NCBI GenBank assembly: GCA_900545455.1
Contig: UQZF01000079.1
Span: 1 to 11,260 of the forward strand
Reading direction: 5' to 3'
Length of the DNA stretch: 11,260 bases
From: an uncultured Eubacteriales bacterium
Lineage (GTDB): Bacteria; Bacillota; Clostridia; Lachnospirales; Lachnospiraceae
This document shows, piece after piece, positions 6,020 through 11,260 of the stretch (within the stretch, counting starts at the first letter, position 1; every line of letters begins with the position of its first letter). The notes below the pieces were generated by a model. It was not told where the DNA came from, made no database searches, and saw nothing but the letters and a program-made list of their open reading frames with translations. A program made the position numbers and the translations under genes.

Positions 6020-7855
6020 ATGAACAGGAAATTTCACCATAAGCTTCATATAAGAGGGCACCGACGTTCACTCCAGGGCACAATTCTTGTAATAACGCTC
6101 ATTTTTACAATATTTATAGGTGCTGTGCTGTCCCTTCTGTCCGTGTCCTTCTATAATAAGTACATAAAAACCGGCCTTATCGAAAACGCAGATGCCAACC
6201 TCTCCTTCATGGTCGACTCGATTAACGAGAACATATCTGAGGCGAACCGCCTCGTTTCCTTCTGTCAGACGCACTCCTACATAAGCCGTTTCATGAAGTA
6301 CACGGGGACAGGCTCTCCCAACACGGCTCTGCGCGCCTACGACAGACTTAACGATGAATACCTCACAAACCCGGTAAGTAATTACATACATCGTATCATA
6401 ATAGGCAACAACTACGACCGCTACCTGCAGATTGTTGATGCCACATACTCGACCTCACGGAATGTGGCTGAAATCACGAGGACACTTGACATCTATGAGA
6501 GCCAGCTTGCCTCCGAAAAACTTGATTTCACGAATGGTTTTATCCCGGATCCTTATCTTGACAGGACATCCAAAAATGTGCTTATACTGATAAAACCCAT
6601 TTCCTTCGAATACAGCTTAAAGCAGGGCGGCTATGCCTGCCTGTCCATCCGCGAGGAATTTTTCACCGCACCGATGCACTACTACTCCATGGCAGACGAC
6701 AGCAGACTCTACCTCACGCTCGGAGAGCATGTCTACCTCATGGACAACGGTGCTCTCACGGAGCTTGACATCACGGACACCGACATCGACGAGCTTCACT
6801 ATCAGGAGATTTCCACGGAAGCCCGCGTGTTCCACTTTAACAGCGATTCAGGCTCGGGCTACTTAATAAGCAAGCCTCTCTCCGCGGACGGCTGTTACAT
6901 AACCCAGCTCATATCCAACAAGGAAATGAAATCCTACGTTCCTTATTACTTTATTATAATACTTGCGATAACATCGCTCATAATCCTCATCGGTTTCCTG
7001 CTCTCGACCATTCTGTACCAGTTCATAAGCGTTCCGGTCCAGAAAATCCAGAAGTGCCTCGAGAAGATTTCGCACGGAGATTTCAGCCGCGACACCTCAA
7101 TCGAGTGGAACCACGAGCTCGGCGATATCGGGCGCGGAATCAACAATCTCTCCGAGAACATCGAGTCGCTCATGAACAGCAAGATTCAGGATGAGAAGGA
7201 CAAAAAGGACTTAGAGTACAAGATGTTACAGAGCCAGATTAACCCGCACTTCATATACAATACGCTCAACTCCATCAAATGGATGGCGGTAACCCAAGGG
7301 GCTGACGGAATCGCGGAGATGACCACCGCCCTGTCAAGACTCCTTAGAAGTATCTCAAAAGGTACGCGTGACCTCGTTCCGATACGCGACGAGCTCGCTC
7401 TCATAACGGACTACTTCACCATACAGCAGTACCGTTACGGCGGCACAATAAAGATGGACATAATCGTCGATGACGACGAGCTTACCAACTGTCTCATCAA
7501 CAAGTTCACGCTCCAGCCGCTTGTGGAAAACGCAATCTTCCACGGCATAGAGCCGAAGCAGTCAACAGGACACATAACAATACATGTCTCGCAGGAGAAC
7601 GAGACCGATATAAATGTCAGCGTCGAGGACGACGGCGTCGGAATGACTGCCGGACAGATTGAAAATATATTCTCCGAAAGTTCCAATGACAAATCCCAGT
7701 TTTTCAAGGAAATCGGTCTCATCAACATTCACAAGCGCATAAAATATGAATTTGGCGACGAGTACGGCATATTTATAGAGAGCGAGCTTGGAAAATACAC
7801 AAAAATGATTGTAAAAATAAAGAAAATGGAGGTTGACAAATGTACAAAGTTTTAA
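6020..7855 (+). CDS. yesM: YesM-type membrane sensor histidine kinase
   Basis: A 611-residue kinase that likely senses extracellular sugar and phosphorylates the regulator encoded next. Order of parts: a short basic cytoplasmic tail; TM1 at about 20-45; an extracellular sensor domain at about 50-305 of the Cache-like kind usual in this family; TM2 at about 309-336; a HAMP linker from about 337 to 390 (SVPVQKIQKCLEKISHGDF); then the His_kinase domain with the phosphoacceptor motif SQINPHFIYNTLNSIKWM, His410. The ATPase domain shows the N box LVENAIFHGIEP (Asn504), VEDDGVGM at 535-542 and GLINIHKRI at 566-574. The family usually lacks a fuller ATP-lid motif, as here. The start is supported by AGGAG about 5 bases upstream of the ATG. 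The stop overlaps the regulator start by 16 bases, so the pair is translationally coupled. The actual ligand is unknown. Confidence 0.95.
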   Translation: MNRKFHHKLHIRGHRRSLQGTILVITLIFTIFIGAVLSLLSVSFYNKYIKTGLIENADANLSFMVDSINENISEANRLVSFCQTHSYISRFMKYTGTGSPNTALRAYDRLNDEYLTNPVSNYIHRIIIGNNYDRYLQIVDATYSTSRNVAEITRTLDIYESQLASEKLDFTNGFIPDPYLDRTSKNVLILIKPISFEYSLKQGGYACLSIREEFFTAPMHYYSMADDSRLYLTLGEHVYLMDNGALTELDITDTDIDELHYQEISTEARVFHFNSDSGSGYLISKPLSADGCYITQLISNKEMKSYVPYYFIIILAITSLIILIGFLLSTILYQFISVPVQKIQKCLEKISHGDFSRDTSIEWNHELGDIGRGINNLSENIESLMNSKIQDEKDKKDLEYKMLQSQINPHFIYNTLNSIKWMAVTQGADGIAEMTTALSRLLRSISKGTRDLVPIRDELALITDYFTIQQYRYGGTIKMDIIVDDDELTNCLINKFTLQPLVENAIFHGIEPKQSTGHITIHVSQENETDINVSVEDDGVGMTAGQIENIFSESSNDKSQFFKEIGLINIHKRIKYEFGDEYGIFIESELGKYTKMIVKIKKMEVDKCTKF

Positions 7856-9447
7856 TCGTCGACGACGAACCGCTTGTTCAGGTCGGAATAAAATCAATGC
7901 TTAATTGTCAGGCTCTCGGTCTGGAAATCTGCGGTGTCGCAGCCAACGGCGAGGCGGCACTCGGAATCATAGAGACTTCATCGCCCGACATCGTAATCTG
8001 CGACATAAAGATGCCGATAATGTCGGGGCTTGAGCTCATAAAGATATGCTGTGAGCGCTACGGCTATCGTAAGCCCGTATTCATTTTTCTCACAAGCTAC
8101 GAGGAATTTTCCATGGCAAAGGAGGCACTCACCTATCAGGCTTCGGATTATCTCGTAAAGCTTGAGCTGACACCCGCGGTGCTCGACGAGGCGATAAAGC
8201 GTGCTATTGAACGCATTCCTGCCGAATCGTCCGCACGCTCATCCGCACCCGACACCGAACAGCTCCACTACGACGAGAAGTTCTATATCAGACTTTTGCA
8301 GAACATGTTCGACAGCCCCGAGCAGATTAAAGTTCAAGGCGAATACCTCGGAATAACCCTCGGCGACACTCCGTGTCAGTGTATCTATATCGAATTTTTT
8401 GACCACACAGGCAACAATCTGTCAGCTGACAAGCAGTTATCACTCTACTCGAGTGCATTAAACCTGTTAAACGAGCTGATTCCAAAGTACCTGTCGGCTA
8501 AGGTTATCCCGCTCGATGTCAACCACTGTGTCGTCATCGCGGACATCCAAGCGGAAGCAGAGCATTTCACGCCCGACACAGCGCACATCACGGAGATTCT
8601 CGGCGAGGTGCAGGCATCGCTTCGCAAATACTACAACATACTCATAAAGGCGGGCATCGGCTCCGTTGTCGACAGCCCCCTCGAGCTCTCCGAATCATAC
8701 CAGTATGCAAGACAGGCTTACTCTTTTATCGATGATGACCACTCTGTCCTCTCGATAGACGAATGTCAGGCGGAAGATTATAATCATCGCATATTTAACC
8801 TGTCCATATTCCGTCCGCAGCTGCAGACCGCATTCGAAGAGTTCGACGATGAAGTTCTCTCACAGACCATCGACGAGCTCACGGAGATGTTCAGGCAGTA
8901 CCCGCAGAGAAGCCTTCAGGCACTCGATGCCGCGTGCAGCATACTCTACATGGCTATCCCTGCCCTTCCGGGCGGTGAGCAGACCGTCGCTGAGATGTTC
9001 TCGGACTCCCCCGACGGCTACCGCTCCATCTATCACAAGCAGTCCATGGAGCAGATTATATCGTGGCTTGATATTTTTAAGAAAAAGGTGTCAGACTATT
9101 TTATCTCTCGTGAAAACAGCCACACGAACCATACGGTCAACCTCGTAAAGCGCTACATATCGGAGCACGTCTGCGACAAGCTGACACTCAACGACGTTGC
9201 CTACAGCTTCAACATAACACCGAACTATTTAAGCCAGCTCTTTAAAAAGCATAACGACCTCGGCTTTAATGAGTACGTCACCGCATGCAAAATCAACGAA
9301 GCTAAGAGGCTCATGTCCGACGGCAGCATGAAGATATACGAGATTTCCGACAAGCTCGGTTTCGAGAGCTCCTTCTATTTCAGCAAGGTGTTCAAAAAGC
9401 GCGAAGGCGTATCCCCTAAGGAATACATCAACCAAAAGATTGACTAA
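7840..9447 (+). CDS. yesN: YesN-type response regulator with AraC DNA-binding domain
   Basis: A 535-residue transcription regulator, the cognate partner of the upstream kinase. Residues 1-125 are a receiver domain: the acidic pair Asp8/Asp9 in LIVDDEP, phosphoacceptor Asp55 in VICDIKMPIMSG, Thr85 and Lys107 (DYLVKLEL). The middle part, about 140-420, is the long linker domain typical of YesN proteins and has no clear motif. The C-terminal AraC domain spans about 434-532 with two helix-turn-helix units: LTLNDVAYSFNITPNYLSQL (448-467) and the signature GFESSFYFSKVFKKREGVSP (507-526). The start at 7840 follows GGAGG by 7 bases and overlaps the kinase stop. It probably activates the divergent transporter/UGL operon and perhaps its own operon from the 5746-6019 region. 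That target is inferred from position, not shown. Confidence 0.95.
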   Translation: MYKVLIVDDEPLVQVGIKSMLNCQALGLEICGVAANGEAALGIIETSSPDIVICDIKMPIMSGLELIKICCERYGYRKPVFIFLTSYEEFSMAKEALTYQASDYLVKLELTPAVLDEAIKRAIERIPAESSARSSAPDTEQLHYDEKFYIRLLQNMFDSPEQIKVQGEYLGITLGDTPCQCIYIEFFDHTGNNLSADKQLSLYSSALNLLNELIPKYLSAKVIPLDVNHCVVIADIQAEAEHFTPDTAHITEILGEVQASLRKYYNILIKAGIGSVVDSPLELSESYQYARQAYSFIDDDHSVLSIDECQAEDYNHRIFNLSIFRPQLQTAFEEFDDEVLSQTIDELTEMFRQYPQRSLQALDAACSILYMAIPALPGGEQTVAEMFSDSPDGYRSIYHKQSMEQIISWLDIFKKKVSDYFISRENSHTNHTVNLVKRYISEHVCDKLTLNDVAYSFNITPNYLSQLFKKHNDLGFNEYVTACKINEAKRLMSDGSMKIYEISDKLGFESSFYFSKVFKKREGVSPKEYINQKID

Positions 9448-9484
9448 TTTTTAACATAAACTATTTCGGGAGGATTAATTTACG

Positions 9485-11260
9485 ATGAATAATCTGTTTA
9501 AAGAAATCAGTGAACAGTTTTTGAAGGACAGGCATTCCTTTTCCTCATTTGCCCCGTACCCAAAGGCATCAGACCGTGCAGCTTGGGAGAAGCTCGACAG
9601 CGAAGCCACGACTGAACTTGTAAAGCGCGGCGAGGCATTCTCAGGCTTTGACTACCCTTACCTTAAAGCCACGGACTTCATCGAATTTTCCAGAACGGGC
9701 AACCGCGTTCACTACGAGGACAAGCTCTTCATAAAGAGAAAGGCACTTAACGCGCTTGTGCTCGCCGAGTGTGTCGAGCACTCGGGGCGCTTCATGGACG
9801 ACATCATAAACGGCATATTTGCAATCTGCGACGAGACGGCTTGGCAGCTCCCGGCGCACAACTCATATATAAGGAACTCGCCGCAGCTCATTCTTCCCGA
9901 CGTGACAAATCCCGTAATCGAGCTCTTCTCCTGCGAGGCGGCTTCGGTGCTCGCCACGGCTTACTACCTTTTAAAGGATGAGTTAGACAGCATAAGTCCT
10001 TTTATATGCTCGCGAATCTTCTACGAGGTCAAAAGACGCGTGATAACGCCGTACCTGACCAAGCATTTCTGGTGGATGGGCAAGGGAAAAGAAGAAATGT
10101 GCAACTGGACAATCTGGTGCACCCAGAATGTGCTCCTGTCAGCCTTTTTCCTTCCGTTCTCCGACGTCACGAGACAGAAGGTATTTAAAAAAGCCTGTGC
10201 AAGCACAGACTTCTTTCTCAAGGATTACGGCGACGACGGCTGCTGTGACGAGGGTGCACAGTACTACCGCCACGCAGGGCTCTGTCTCTTCCAGACGCTC
10301 GACATCCTCTGCCGCGTAACCGACGACTACTTTGCCTCACTGTGGGACAACGAAAAGATTAAAAACATCGCCCTGTATATACTTAACGTACATGTCGATG
10401 ACAAATACTATATCAACTTTGCCGACTGCTCACCGATTGCAGGCAGGGCGGGTGTCAGGGAGTACCTCTTCGGAAAAGCCTGCGGTCTTAACAACCTCGC
10501 CGAGTTCGCCGCACTCGACTACAAGCGGAACCCCGACAAATTCCAGCCCGAGGAGAACAATCTCTACTACAGGCTTCAGGAGGTATTCACCCGAAGGGCG
10601 ATTCTCTCAGAGGACACAAATGCTCCAATCTTTCATCCGCCCGTATTCTACTCGAGCGTCGGTCTGTGGATAGCCAGAAATGACTCCTACACAGCCGCCG
10701 CAAAGTGCGGTGACAACAACGACAGCCACAACCACAACGACACGGGAAGCGTCACGCTCTACAAGAACGGCAAACCTCTCCTCGTCGACATCGGCGTAGA
10801 GAGCTATACGGGAAAGACCTTCTCGAACAGACGCTACGAGATATGGACGATGCAGTCCGATTATCACAATCTTCCGACCGTCAACGGCATCATGCAGATG
10901 AACGGCGAGGAGTACCGCGCCACCTCCGTCACCCAATGTTTTACCGAAAACGGCGGAAAAATCTCGATGGACATCGCGGGCGCATATCCTGACGAAGCGC
11001 ACATCAAAGAGTACTTGCGAAGCGTAACTCTCGACGAAGGCGGTCTCGCACTCTCCGACCGCTGGAGCTTCGCGGACGGCGAAAGCCACCCTGTCATACT
11101 CAACTTCATCACCTACGAGAAGCCCGTGCTCTCAGACGACAGCCCGAATGTGTTGAATATCGGAGAGCTCGGAACGCTTGAGATGAATGTTGCTGCATCC
11201 GCTCCGCATATAACCGTAGAGGAGCTCCCTATCACGGACGGGCGCCTCATGCAGTGCTGG
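9485..11260 (+). CDS. Heparinase II/III-family protein, cytoplasmic (3' end outside window)
   Basis: The frame is open from ATG 9485 to the right edge, 592 codons with no stop, so the C-terminus is missing. A GGGAGG lies about 11 bases upstream and the gene follows the regulator by 37 bases with no terminator seen, so it is in the kinase/regulator operon. The N-terminal half (to about 340) is helix-rich, as in the alpha/alpha toroid of this family, and includes FWWMGKGKEEMCNWTIWCTQ (195-214) and DEGAQYYRHAGLCLFQTLD (255-273), holding candidate catalytic Asn207, Glu256 and Tyr260/261. From about 390 a beta-rich heparinase II/III domain follows, with GDNNDSHNHNDTGS (409-422, candidate His415/His417) and SDYHNLPTVNG (458-468). 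These enzymes cleave uronate-containing polysaccharides by beta-elimination, leaving the unsaturated uronate that UGL removes. There is no signal peptide, so it should act on imported oligosaccharides. I cannot assign the PL family or the substrate. Confidence 0.9.
   Translation, partial: MNNLFKEISEQFLKDRHSFSSFAPYPKASDRAAWEKLDSEATTELVKRGEAFSGFDYPYLKATDFIEFSRTGNRVHYEDKLFIKRKALNALVLAECVEHSGRFMDDIINGIFAICDETAWQLPAHNSYIRNSPQLILPDVTNPVIELFSCEAASVLATAYYLLKDELDSISPFICSRIFYEVKRRVITPYLTKHFWWMGKGKEEMCNWTIWCTQNVLLSAFFLPFSDVTRQKVFKKACASTDFFLKDYGDDGCCDEGAQYYRHAGLCLFQTLDILCRVTDDYFASLWDNEKIKNIALYILNVHVDDKYYINFADCSPIAGRAGVREYLFGKACGLNNLAEFAALDYKRNPDKFQPEENNLYYRLQEVFTRRAILSEDTNAPIFHPPVFYSSVGLWIARNDSYTAAAKCGDNNDSHNHNDTGSVTLYKNGKPLLVDIGVESYTGKTFSNRRYEIWTMQSDYHNLPTVNGIMQMNGEEYRATSVTQCFTENGGKISMDIAGAYPDEAHIKEYLRSVTLDEGGLALSDRWSFADGESHPVILNFITYEKPVLSDDSPNVLNIGELGTLEMNVAASAPHITVEELPITDGRLMQCW

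Noticed and set aside
9448..9484. A terminator between the response regulator and the lyase gene
   Set aside because: The 37 bases contain no stem followed by a T run, only a ribosome binding site, so the genes look co-transcribed.
10607..11089. A 160-codon antisense frame inside the heparinase II/III gene
   Set aside because: Its composition (Val/Ala/Arg runs) is that of the complement of a real coding frame. The sense frame has recognised motifs across the same span.

Overview
The window looks like a chromosomal carbohydrate-utilisation locus from an anaerobic Gram-positive bacterium, most likely a gut Lachnospiraceae-type Firmicute. The basis is strong AGGAGG-type ribosome binding sites, tightly packed co-oriented genes, a lipoprotein-type solute-binding protein, a YesM/YesN-type two-component system with an AraC output domain, a DUF624 (YesL) protein and ATA-rich but otherwise balanced codon use. 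The family assignment is inference. No 16S, tRNA or other taxonomic marker is present. I see no mobile element, CRISPR array or RNA gene.

Layout. There are two divergent transcription units separated by an AT-rich control region at about 5746-6019. The minus-strand unit reads from 5745 down through the left edge. In order it holds a CUT1-type sugar-binding lipoprotein, an intergenic stem-loop, two ABC permeases, a GH88 unsaturated glucuronyl hydrolase (UGL), a YesL/DUF624 membrane protein, and an unrecognised cytoplasmic protein with a discoidin-like motif that runs off the window. The plus-strand unit reads from 6020 through the right edge. It holds a YesM-type histidine kinase, a YesN-type response regulator overlapping it by 16 bases, and a heparinase II/III-family protein with no signal peptide, open to the right edge.

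How they could work together (inference). The kinase senses an extracellular glycan fragment, and the regulator activates the transporter operon from the shared intergenic region. The lipoprotein and permeases import uronic-acid-containing oligosaccharides, powered by an ATPase encoded elsewhere. The cytoplasmic heparinase II/III-type lyase would cleave them by beta-elimination, and UGL would remove the resulting 4,5-unsaturated uronate. The lyase plus GH88 pair points to a glycosaminoglycan-like substrate (chondroitin, hyaluronan or heparan type), but the exact polymer cannot be read from the sequence. No secreted depolymerase, sulfatase or downstream unsaturated-uronate catabolic gene lies inside the window.

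The most notable unexplained items are the partial left-edge protein coupled to yesL, a 14-base near-identical direct repeat spaced exactly 40 bases apart in the control region, an N-terminal cytoplasmic extension on the first permease, and an apparent change in a sulfate-recognition motif of UGL.
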